The notes under the pieces: generated by a model
Seen by the model: only the letters and a program-made list of their open reading frames with translations
What the model was told of the DNA's origin: nothing
Databases searched by the model: none
Position numbers and translations under genes: made by a program
Shown: positions 34,259 to 42,541 of the stretch, piece after piece
Layout of the letters: each line of letters opens with the position of its first letter
Numbering within the stretch: position 1 is the stretch's first letter
Assembly (NCBI GenBank): GCA_032718475.1
Contig: JAUCBJ010007765.1
Span: 29,754-93,753 of the forward strand
From: Nemertoderma westbladi
Lineage: Eukaryota > Xenacoelomorpha > Nemertodermatida > Nemertodermatidae
DNA: 64,000 bases
Direction: 5' to 3'

Positions 34259-35455
34259 TCAGATTACTATGTCGGCACCAGCTCTATCCAGTTCCTTAAA
34301 ATCTTGGATATGAGGTGGAACGTTGTTCACGACCTTTTGAGTAATATGTCTACGCAAATCATATATCTTACTCATATCGCTGAAAACAACTGCAGGAAGA
34401 AACTCCAAGTTTGAAATGATTTCTGGATGATCCACGATGGGTATTTCGTACGTCGTATCCTGTCGGACTGGTATACTAATAGGGAAATTGAGTGTCGTAC
34501 TCAATGGTTTCGTAACTGAAGTACTATACGATTGCATTTCTCTTGGCCTCTCCGGGGATGCAATCTGTAGTCTCTGAATAACGTTTTGAGCGAAGTTTAT
34601 GCTCTCGAAAACTTCCGGTGTCATCTCCTTAGCTGAAGTTTGATCGTGTGACGTCCAATGGCAAGGTAGGCTCGCGAGTCTTCCACCCCATTCTTCCATC
34701 TCACCTTTCTCGAAAGCCTTGTAGGCTCTGTATAGGCTAAGAGCTTCTTTCTTTTCGCGGGTTGACTGATTCGCCTCGTCCAGCGTAAGTTCAAATACAT
34801 CGGGTTCAACAACCTTAGGTGGGTAAATGACAGTTTCTCCCGCCTTTGGTCCGGTCATAGCAAATGAGTGATATGGATTCGATAAAGGATACCCTCCTTC
34901 CTGGTAGCGTAGTTGTTGATGATTCGAACACCTCGCCAATATCGGTTCGGGATTTTCCTTATTCAAACGCATCGGAATCGCATTTCGTTGTTCGCGCATA
35001 CAAGAACCGCATTGATAATAAAGTTTATAAACTGAAAATGCTTCCTTGGTTTCTCTATCGTCCCCTCGAGTTCGTCTGTAAAGATGCATTCCATCGAATT
35101 CATCGCGTACCGCGGGCATAGGTTCATGCGCCTTTAGGTATTGCATGGTATGATACAAACGACTAATTTCAGTATCGGGGTCTTCGCTAATGTCTCCCGT
35201 ATCACACAAAGCATCGTACGGGTAAAGTTCATTGAAGGTTTGGCGCAAACTTTCGATTCTTTCGTTCAATGCGTTTTGCCTTCTCTTTAATACGTTCGAG
35301 TCATATTTAGTTCTCGCGAGTTTCGCTGTACTTTCCGATAATTCTTTTATACCAAATATAGTATAATCCTTGGCTCCAAATCTTTCGAATGGCGCTGCTG
35401 CCTCCTCTTGGATATCATATCCCCATCTCGGCTCTCCTTGTATCCCTTTCTCCAT
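34259..35455 (-). CDS. ORF B: accessory protein of unknown function in the BEL/Pao element
   Basis: It has 398 codons from a true ATG at 35455. A plausible splice acceptor lies 31 bases upstream (TTGTATTCCCTCTAG ending at 35487), so expression from a spliced subgenomic RNA, as for retroviral env, is possible. A helical Lys/Arg/Glu-rich N-terminal part is followed by a Cys pair (YYQCGSCMREQ, about residues 147-157) with a further Cys about 25 residues on, perhaps a zinc site, and a Pro-containing C-terminal half. There is no signal peptide, transmembrane segment or known domain. The 3' end overlaps the ORF C frame by 25 bases in -1 relation. It contains one of the repeated motif sites in frame (GRLASL, 34684-34665). 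Confidence 0.75.
   Translation of the reverse strand: MEKGIQGEPRWGYDIQEEAAAPFERFGAKDYTIFGIKELSESTAKLARTKYDSNVLKRRQNALNERIESLRQTFNELYPYDALCDTGDISEDPDTEISRLYHTMQYLKAHEPMPAVRDEFDGMHLYRRTRGDDRETKEAFSVYKLYYQCGSCMREQRNAIPMRLNKENPEPILARCSNHQQLRYQEGGYPLSNPYHSFAMTGPKAGETVIYPPKVVEPDVFELTLDEANQSTREKKEALSLYRAYKAFEKGEMEEWGGRLASLPCHWTSHDQTSAKEMTPEVFESINFAQNVIQRLQIASPERPREMQSYSTSVTKPLSTTLNFPISIPVRQDTTYEIPIVDHPEIISNLEFLPAVVFSDMSKIYDLRRHITQKVVNNVPPHIQDFKELDRAGADIVI
34665..34684. promoter_or_regulatory. Quasi-palindromic element motif, site 3 of 7
   Basis: GGTAGGCTCGCGAGTCTTCC, inside ORF B, read there as R-L-A-S-L. The core CTCGCGAG is a perfect palindrome. Confidence 0.6.
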
Positions 35456-35485
35456 AATTAGGGTGTAGTTACATAATCATTACTA

Positions 35486-35502
35486 CTAGAGGGAATACAA
35501 CA
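35486..35502 (-). promoter_or_regulatory. Candidate splice acceptor ahead of ORF B
   Basis: On the minus strand a pyrimidine-rich tract TTGTATTCCCTCTAG precedes the ORF B ATG by about 31 bases. It would allow a spliced mRNA that bypasses gag-pol. The donor was not identified. Confidence 0.35.
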
Positions 35503-36115
35503 GAGTTTGTAGTTAGTTGTGAGGAGACGTGAGAGTTTCGTCTGCCCTTTGGGCTTCGACAACGCTCTAACCTCCTACCCATAGCCTAAGATCTAGGGTT
35601 TCTTTAATGACACGCTGCTTCTTATCTAAAATTTTTTGCCGAAATAAAAACGAATTTGGGCTAAACTGGCCGTGAGTCTAAAATACTCACTTTTTGATCC
35701 CAAACTATTATCAGAAAATAAGCAATCAAGAATTAGTAATAAATATAGGGGAGTCTATTTATTTGCGTAACTTATTGAAACAAGACCGTGTAAAATTTAA
35801 TTAAAATTTTAAGAAAGGCTCGCAAGTCTTCCTCTCTTGTTTCTCTAATTTTAAGTTCCACCCGACTGTACCCTGAAATCTATTCACTGGAGAAATTTTT
35901 AAAAATTTTCAAATCCAAATGGATTGTCTAAAATTTCGAAAATGTCTCAATATTGTGAGTTCCAAGTAGAATTCCATTTCTTATACCTACAAATCCCGCT
36001 CCTATGTGACACATAAGGGTACTACCCTCAATGTTCACATATAAAGACAATGGAATTCTACCGCTGTCCTTAATACGGTGTACAGGTACGTGGAAATCTA
36101 TTTGTAAACTCCTAA
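35503..36115. other. Untranslated spacer between gag-pol and ORF B
   Basis: No ORF is supported. It contains motif site 4 and AT-rich sequence. A short inverted pair around 35975-36060 (AGTAGAATTCCATT… and …AATGGAATTCTACC) could form a hairpin about 60-140 bases after the pol stop codon. Confidence 0.55.
35813..35832. promoter_or_regulatory. Quasi-palindromic element motif, site 4 of 7
   Basis: GAAAGGCTCGCAAGTCTTCC, followed by TCTCTTG. Identity with site 5 extends over about 27 bases, although this site is untranslated and site 5 is inside pol. Confidence 0.65.
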
Positions 36116-39100
36116 TTATTTACTAGTATTAGGTGGAGATTTGTAGTCTCCAGACTCGTTACGAGTCTCTTCAAGAAGTACGAGACGTTGAGTCGGTCTG
36201 TCTACTGTACGACCGTCAATTGTTCGTACCGTCACAGTTCTTGTCACTCCATCCATAGATGGATGTGTGGCTAAAATGACACCTGTTATCCAGAAGCGTC
36301 TTTTCAGATTCACTTCTGCCAACAGCACGTGGTCTCCCGGCTTTAATGCGCGGGTGTTATTGTACCAGTTTGTTCTGGCAGAAATAGAGGGCAAATAATG
36401 GTTTTGCCATATTTCCCAGAATTTGTTAGCCAGTAGTTGCGTGATTTTCCACGCTTTTCTACCGTAGCTATCGCTTTCCATTGGAATGGAAAGCGGCGTC
36501 AAAGTCGTCGGTGCCTGCATTAGCAGGTGTGCCGGTGTCAAAGCAAACTGAGATTGTTTGTCATCGGGTACTAATACTATTGGTCTAGTATTTAGTATTG
36601 CCTCGATTTCAACAAACAATGTTGTCAGTTGGTCGTCTGTTAATATGTGGTTTACTGGAATGACCTTTGCCATTGCTGTCTTTATAGATCTAATCAGTCT
36701 CTCCCAGACTCCGCCTCTCCAAGGACTATCTGGAGGATTGAACTTCCAAACAATCTTGTGAGGTTGCAGTTCGTTCGAGATTTGATCATGATCTAATTTC
36801 TTAAAGGCTCTAGCAATCTCATTCCGAGCACCAACGAAGTTTGTCCCTTGGTCTGAGTACAAGCATTTTACTAGTCCGCGTCTAGCGATAAATCGCCGCA
36901 GTGCTAGTATAAACGCGTTGGTGGAAAGATCCATCACACGTTCAATGTGAACTGCCCTACTGGACATACATGTGAAAATCAGTCCCCAGCGTTTTACTAG
37001 TATACGTCCACGTTTAGTATGTATGGGACCAAAGCAATCAATTCCAGTCTCTGTAAAAGGTGGTCTGAATGCTTGAAGTCGTGCTTGTGGTAGTTCACTC
37101 ATTTCTTGGGTACCTATTCTAGAATGTACCTTTTTACAAATAATACACGTACGTGTCACTGAACTTAATGCTTTACTGGGTCTAATTAATACAAATCTAG
37201 TACGTAAGTAGGAAAGACAGTGGTGTCTTCCAGCGTGTTTCAGATGTAGATGTGCGTCCAGTATCATTGCACGTTGTAGTTCGTGATGTTGCGGTATTAT
37301 TATTGGGTACCTAAAGTTCGTGTTAAAGTCAATGTTTTGAAGCCGAGATTTATGACAAATTAAGCCATTATAAATAATCGGACTCCAACTCAGTATCGGT
37401 GACGACTTGATTGGTTGACCTTGATTTATAGATGTGAATTCGCGCGCGAAATATCGCAGTTGGTAATGGCGAATTAATTTAATCTCACACCTGTCAATCT
37501 CAGCCAATGTAAGTCGACGTGTGAAGTCACGTTTGCCTTTAACGTATTGTACAAAACGTACAATCCACGCTAATTTTCGGCAAGCGTTTGACCAAGAATC
37601 TGTTAGGTTTACAATACGGTCGACATAAGTATTTGTGACGTCATCAGGTAAGTCAATGGAGAACTTGGAAGGTTTCGAATTACTAGAAGGGCCCACGGGT
37701 CCGCCGGTAAGTATTCCCTTGTTGACTGTTGATCCGTCCGGGTCTACAAGTAATTTGTCCTTCTTTGTCTTCTTACCTTGATTGTCGGTACTTTGTAAGT
37801 CGATCGTTAATGGTGGTTTGAACTCTATGGGGTCAGCAGGTTTCGGTAAACTTATTTTTCTGCCGACATTAATCCCAGGTCTCACCACAGGTTGTAAGTT
37901 CGGTATGTCTCTTGAGCGCAAAGTAACACCTGTATTTACATTAGCGTAGGTACTACCCACATCTGCAATACATGAGGTTTCACCATGCTTATGGTTGTCC
38001 AAGTGTGTCAAAATTGGTAGTTTGTCAATACAAGGCCGCTCCAATAGGGAAACTGCGGCTTTATTGTTAGTCAATACATTACTAGTGTCTAGTCGACTGT
38101 CTAGTAGTGTGTCTGGCGATACGTCTGGTAACGTATCTGGTTGTTTGTCAATAGAAGGCCGCTCCAATAGGGAAACTGCGGCTTTACTGTTTGTCAGTGC
38201 GTTACTAACGTCTGGTGGAACATTTTGTGATATGTCTGGCAAAATGTCTGGTTGACTGTCTAGTAACGTGTCTGGTTGACCGTCTGGCGATATGTCTGGT
38301 CGACCGTCTGGCGATATGTCTGGTGTAGAAAGGCTCGCAAGTCTTCCTCTCTTGACCTTTGAAGTTATATCCTTCCATTTCGCCTTCGGTTTTTTCTTGA
38401 GTTTCGCCGCTGTCGTCCTTTTCTTTGTCTTCCCCTTTTTTGGTTTCTTGATTTCGGCGTCCTTAGGAATGGTGTTGGATTTGTTGTCGTATAACGGAGG
38501 CCAATCTTGTGTCGATTTCTGCAAGAACTGGGGTCCGTGTTGCCAAAACTCTTTGTTCTCCGGTTTACAGAATTCCTCAGGCATCATTCCTCGCGACGCA
38601 ATATCAGCTGGGTTTTGTGGTCCTGGACAATGTCGCCAATCTTCTTTTATCGAACGGTCTAGAATTTCCGCGCGACGGTTAGCTACGAATGTCTTGAATT
38701 CGAGAGTGTCGTTGTTTATGTAAAATAAAACTAACGTCGCGTCAGTCCAATAAAATATCTGTAAACTCGACTGTAGTTCTGTCTGTATGAGGTTCACGAT
38801 GGTGGTTGACAGGGTCGCGGCTTGTAGCTCGGCTCGTGGTGTCGTCATGTACTTAGTAGGCATGGTCTTAGCCTTGGAAGTAATGAGCGAAACATCGAAC
38901 TCGTCTGATTCTACTTGTCTGCGCAAATACGCTGCCACACCAAACCCGTTGTCACTGGCGTCAGAAAAACAGTGTAGTTCCAAGTTGTCAGGAAATGTAC
39001 TCTGTAATGGAAAGTAAACCCTGGGTATGGAATAATCCTCTAACGAAGACAATTCCGCCTCCCAGGTCTTCCATAAGTCCACTTGATCTGATGAGATCGG

Positions 39101-42100
39101 CTCGTCCCACGTTAGTCCATCCTTCCAGATACTGCGCATATAAATGCGAGCTTGCAGTATTACTGGACTGATGAATCCTAACGGGTCGAACAATCGGCTC
39201 AACTTTGACAAGCATGATCTCTTGGTCAGTGTGTCTCCTTGACTGTCCAGTCTCACCTTCACTCGAAAGTTGTCTGTGTTTGGGTCCCAAAAGAGCCCCA
39301 ACACCTTAGTCGTCGGTAGTGGTTCGAACTCTAGGTCTATATCACCACCTCCACGCTCAGTAGTTCCGAATGAGTCAACTAATTCGGCACTGTTTGAGGC
39401 GAATTTGGTGAGGTTAAAACCTCCGCCCGCCAAGCAGTCCCGTAATTGATGTGCTACTGTTGTAGCACGTTCTACTGTGTCGCAACTCTGTAATCCGTCG
39501 TCAACGTAAAAGTCACGTTCTACAATTCTAACTATCTCTGGGTCATACAGATGTTTCTGATCTCTAGCGGCTTGCTTCAAGGCGTACATCGTACAATTCG
39601 GGCTGTCTCTGGCACCGAAAACGCGAACTTGCATTTGGTAAGTCGCTGGTGGTAGACTTAAGTCCCCTTCCGGATACCAGAGAAACCGCAAACTGTCTCT
39701 GTCTCGCTCTAACGCTTTCACTTGGTGAAACATCGCTTCTACGTCGCAAGTAAAGGCTACTTGACGCTGACGGAAGCGCATAATCACCCCCATAAGATAG
39801 TTATTCATGTTCGGTCCATCCATCAATTCACTATTGAGGGACATTCCCTCAAACAGAGCCGCACAGTCATTGACTACGCGTACTTTATCTGGTTTGTCGG
39901 GATGTCTCACATAGTGATGTGGCAAGTAGTACGTCTGGTCTGTCACTCGCTCCGGGTTAGTCATTCGGATAGCGTATCCCTTCGTCAAATACGTCTCCAT
40001 CTGAGTGTTATACTGCAGATGGGCTTTCTCGTCCTTTAATAGACGTTGTCGGATTGAGTGTAGACGTCTTAAAGCCAGTGGGTAGTTATTTATAAGTTTA
40101 GGACTTTGGCTACGCCATAACATACCCACCTCGTAATGTCCGTCCTCCGTCTGTCGGATAGTATCCTCCATGATCTTTAGAGATTGTTTCTCCTGTTCCG
40201 ACATACAAGGGTCGTAGCTACCAGGTTCAGCTGTATCTTGTTCTAACCACCTGATAGTCTTCTCCGTTAATTCTTTGTCCAAGGCGGCTTGTTCCAACTG
40301 ATGAGTTTTCAACGCGTCATCGTCGATATCGACGGGCACTGTTGAGGTTATTGGGGTAGGTAGACTCGCAAGCCTATCATCTGTCGTCGATGGAATCTCT
40401 AGCTGACTCATCTTCTCCCCAATTTCTAAACTCACCTTGTGGGTTAGCTGCTCCTTGTGACTTATCATACTAGTTACACGTCTGTCATGTTTTGTCAACT
40501 GTAGCGTAGTATGGTTCACGTCGTGTGAAAAGGAATGAATTGAGTTTGTAGTCAATAAACTACATGTACTCTGTACGTCGTCTTCCTCGTCACTTACGTC
40601 CAGTGTGCGCACAGGCGCTCGAGTATACCACCCTATCGGCGTTCTGCAGGCGTATGCGTTTCCTGCTACAACTGCCGATGGTCTGGTTTCCCACACCTGA
40701 TGTAGGTTGAATTGGTCCGTCCTGATCAGCATTGCTACCGATCTATAATTGACGGGACATTCGGGTACACCAAGGTGTCTGAAATACTTACGGTCCTCCA
40801 GAGATTGTTCCGGCACTGGACCTAGTAGGTTACTAAAGTCCTTCGTGGCCGCAAAGGTTAGATCTCTAAAGGGCAACAAAGACCTCTCCCTCTCGCTGTG
40901 TTGCGATTTTGGAAGAAGAGAGTCTAAGTCCAACTTAACTCGTGTCACTGGTATTGCACGCTGGCCGTGCATACTACTTACTGTATAACTGACGTGTTTA
41001 CCTTGTCTGAGATCCGTTACGACGTCAGCGATCTTTTCATCCACGTAACTGTGAGATGAGGCTGAATCTAGAATCGCGTAGATCCTCTTACTCCCCTTTG
41101 TGCCAGTAACTTTAATCGGGATTACACTAAATCCCTTCAGTTGGTCAGTGGTCAGGAGCGCGATTGACGGTTGTTCGTCTCCATTAGAATATTCGTCGTC
41201 GTCTGATTCTTCGTCCGACGATCCGGATTGTTCCGAAAAGCAATCCTCTATATGGGTCACGAAAGTCGGAGTCGTTTTCGATTCCCGTTTTCGGTAAGCC
41301 GCATCACATCTCGCTGCTGCTTCCGGGTGTTCCCTGGCGAAGCGTTTCGTCGGCGTGTGGCTGTCTGTGTGGAGCAGACCGTCGTGGTTGCGTCCACAGG
41401 ATGGACAAGTGTCGGTATTCGGGCAATCCTTGCGGACGTGTCCGTGTTGCGTACACCGCCAACAAGAGTCCAGTGGCCGTATCTGCAGCCGTCGTTCTTC
41501 TGAGTTCAACTCGCGAAATTGTCGACAACCCCGTAACTTGTGACCAATATACCGCTTACCTAAATGTTCGCAGTATTGGCAGCCGTTGAAGTCGGCGCTG
41601 AGTTGCTGTCTCGTCTGTTTTGTCCCAATGGGCGCAGATACTCTATTACCGTCTGAGAATTGTCGTGATTCCGTCGGTGTGGCGTAAGTGGCCGTCTTTG
41701 TGGATGTTGTCTGGGGTTTTTGTCGGTTTGAAGAGGATGGCAGTGTGATCCCTTCTGCCACGATGTGCTGGTCGGTATAGTTAGATCGAGTCTCTACTAC
41801 CGCCTCCCTGGATATTAAAAGGTACACATCTTCTAATTTTAGGAATCCTCCTCGCTCCTCTCGCTGATATTCGACCTTCCTCCACTCCCGACGAAGTCGA
41901 TGGTGGAGTCGTCCTATTATCTTTAATAGGACTGTAGGCGTATTCCCGTAATCAAGTTGTCCAATTGATCTTAAGGTAGTGATAGCGTTCTTAATCTCGT
42001 CGGCCAGTTTTAGTAAGTCGACAGGTTTAGTGATAGCCCCTCCCTTACAGAGTTCTTCTATTACTGACCTGGCCATACTCACTGTACCTCCGTATATCGA

Positions 42101-42541
42101 AGTCAAACGATCGTACGCTAGTTCGAAAGCGTCTGGTACACCGACGAAAGTCTCCGCCAAACGTTTAGGTTCTCCTGACAACGTTTGGAGCAAGTAATTG
42201 AACTTCTCTCGTGATGTAAAGGCGCACACGGCGATCTGGGATTCGATATAGTCTACGAAGGTATGCCAGTGTTTTGAGCTACCGGAGAACTTCGGTGGTT
42301 GTTGTACCGGCAATCCCTGTCTGGCTGCGAATTTCGCTATCTCCTCGGCAACGTTCAGAGTTTCGCGTCCTTGGTTGGTAACCTGGTTGATGTTCTCCCT
42401 TCTAGGCGCTTTTCCCTGATACGATGTGGGGTTTGAAGGTACCGGTCTTTGTGGTCCCTTCGGGTGTCTATTGTGTTCGAATTCGGAATTTCTCGAACTG
42501 TCGGTGTAACCTTCCTCCAGACGTTCCTCGATCTGAGCCAA
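36116..42541 (-). CDS. BEL/Pao gag-pol polyprotein (DUF1759, protease, RT, RNase H, integrase)
   Basis: It has 2141 codons from 42541 (a TTG). The frame is open upstream to 42712, overlaps ORF A by 358 bases in -1 relation, and has no ATG until about residue 156. Translation by -1 frameshifting from ORF A is therefore the likely route. Domains by residue: DUF1759 gag about 60-250; zinc knuckles 360-385 (CWRCTQHGHVRKDC; CPSCGRNH); aspartic protease with LDSASSHSYV at 491-500; RT about 860-1060 with FYVDDG at 1011-1016; RNase H about 1188-1320 (CFSDAS; TDATLVLF); integrase HH-CC zinc site about 1752-1802 and catalytic D1835, D1897 and E1947 (IDCFGP; YSDQGTNF; WRGGVWERL); DUF5641-like tail about 2060-2125. 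All catalytic motifs look intact. A Lys-rich stretch plus a repetitive linker (1360-1510) separates RNase H from integrase. Confidence 0.95.
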   Translation of the reverse strand: MAQIEERLEEGYTDSSRNSEFEHNRHPKGPQRPVPSNPTSYQGKAPRRENINQVTNQGRETLNVAEEIAKFAARQGLPVQQPPKFSGSSKHWHTFVDYIESQIAVCAFTSREKFNYLLQTLSGEPKRLAETFVGVPDAFELAYDRLTSIYGGTVSMARSVIEELCKGGAITKPVDLLKLADEIKNAITTLRSIGQLDYGNTPTVLLKIIGRLHHRLRREWRKVEYQREERGGFLKLEDVYLLISREAVVETRSNYTDQHIVAEGITLPSSSNRQKPQTTSTKTATYATPTESRQFSDGNRVSAPIGTKQTRQQLSADFNGCQYCEHLGKRYIGHKLRGCRQFRELNSEERRLQIRPLDSCWRCTQHGHVRKDCPNTDTCPSCGRNHDGLLHTDSHTPTKRFAREHPEAAARCDAAYRKRESKTTPTFVTHIEDCFSEQSGSSDEESDDDEYSNGDEQPSIALLTTDQLKGFSVIPIKVTGTKGSKRIYAILDSASSHSYVDEKIADVVTDLRQGKHVSYTVSSMHGQRAIPVTRVKLDLDSLLPKSQHSERERSLLPFRDLTFAATKDFSNLLGPVPEQSLEDRKYFRHLGVPECPVNYRSVAMLIRTDQFNLHQVWETRPSAVVAGNAYACRTPIGWYTRAPVRTLDVSDEEDDVQSTCSLLTTNSIHSFSHDVNHTTLQLTKHDRRVTSMISHKEQLTHKVSLEIGEKMSQLEIPSTTDDRLASLPTPITSTVPVDIDDDALKTHQLEQAALDKELTEKTIRWLEQDTAEPGSYDPCMSEQEKQSLKIMEDTIRQTEDGHYEVGMLWRSQSPKLINNYPLALRRLHSIRQRLLKDEKAHLQYNTQMETYLTKGYAIRMTNPERVTDQTYYLPHHYVRHPDKPDKVRVVNDCAALFEGMSLNSELMDGPNMNNYLMGVIMRFRQRQVAFTCDVEAMFHQVKALERDRDSLRFLWYPEGDLSLPPATYQMQVRVFGARDSPNCTMYALKQAARDQKHLYDPEIVRIVERDFYVDDGLQSCDTVERATTVAHQLRDCLAGGGFNLTKFASNSAELVDSFGTTERGGGDIDLEFEPLPTTKVLGLFWDPNTDNFRVKVRLDSQGDTLTKRSCLSKLSRLFDPLGFISPVILQARIYMRSIWKDGLTWDEPISSDQVDLWKTWEAELSSLEDYSIPRVYFPLQSTFPDNLELHCFSDASDNGFGVAAYLRRQVESDEFDVSLITSKAKTMPTKYMTTPRAELQAATLSTTIVNLIQTELQSSLQIFYWTDATLVLFYINNDTLEFKTFVANRRAEILDRSIKEDWRHCPGPQNPADIASRGMMPEEFCKPENKEFWQHGPQFLQKSTQDWPPLYDNKSNTIPKDAEIKKPKKGKTKKRTTAAKLKKKPKAKWKDITSKVKRGRLASLSTPDISPDGRPDISPDGQPDTLLDSQPDILPDISQNVPPDVSNALTNSKAAVSLLERPSIDKQPDTLPDVSPDTLLDSRLDTSNVLTNNKAAVSLLERPCIDKLPILTHLDNHKHGETSCIADVGSTYANVNTGVTLRSRDIPNLQPVVRPGINVGRKISLPKPADPIEFKPPLTIDLQSTDNQGKKTKKDKLLVDPDGSTVNKGILTGGPVGPSSNSKPSKFSIDLPDDVTNTYVDRIVNLTDSWSNACRKLAWIVRFVQYVKGKRDFTRRLTLAEIDRCEIKLIRHYQLRYFAREFTSINQGQPIKSSPILSWSPIIYNGLICHKSRLQNIDFNTNFRYPIIIPQHHELQRAMILDAHLHLKHAGRHHCLSYLRTRFVLIRPSKALSSVTRTCIICKKVHSRIGTQEMSELPQARLQAFRPPFTETGIDCFGPIHTKRGRILVKRWGLIFTCMSSRAVHIERVMDLSTNAFILALRRFIARRGLVKCLYSDQGTNFVGARNEIARAFKKLDHDQISNELQPHKIVWKFNPPDSPWRGGVWERLIRSIKTAMAKVIPVNHILTDDQLTTLFVEIEAILNTRPIVLVPDDKQSQFALTPAHLLMQAPTTLTPLSIPMESDSYGRKAWKITQLLANKFWEIWQNHYLPSISARTNWYNNTRALKPGDHVLLAEVNLKRRFWITGVILATHPSMDGVTRTVTVRTIDGRTVDRPTQRLVLLEETRNESGDYKSPPNTSK
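38000..38345 (-). repeat. Repetitive linker between RNase H and integrase
   Basis: Short repeats such as S-P-D-G-x-P-D and (D)xLLDS-x-(L)D alternate with a duplicated KAAVSLLERP-IDK block. The DNA repeats GTCTGG(C/T)GATA and CAATAGGGAAACTGCGGC-type units. It is in frame throughout, so the enzyme tolerates it. Confidence 0.8.
38328..38347. promoter_or_regulatory. Quasi-palindromic element motif, site 5 of 7
   Basis: GAAAGGCTCGCAAGTCTTCC inside pol, read as GRLASLS at residues 1399-1405, at the RNase H/integrase boundary. Confidence 0.65.
40359..40378. promoter_or_regulatory. Quasi-palindromic element motif, site 6 of 7
   Basis: GGTAGACTCGCAAGCCTATC inside pol, read as DRLASLP at residues 722-728, between protease and RT. 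The core matches the reverse complement of the other sites better than the forward form, as expected for a near-palindrome. Confidence 0.55.

Noticed and set aside
42355-42541. GGGAAAA near 42430 as a -1 slippery site
   Set aside because: Its phase is wrong for an ORF A to pol shift: the slippery codons fall in the pol frame already, so it cannot be the classic X-XXY-YYZ signal.
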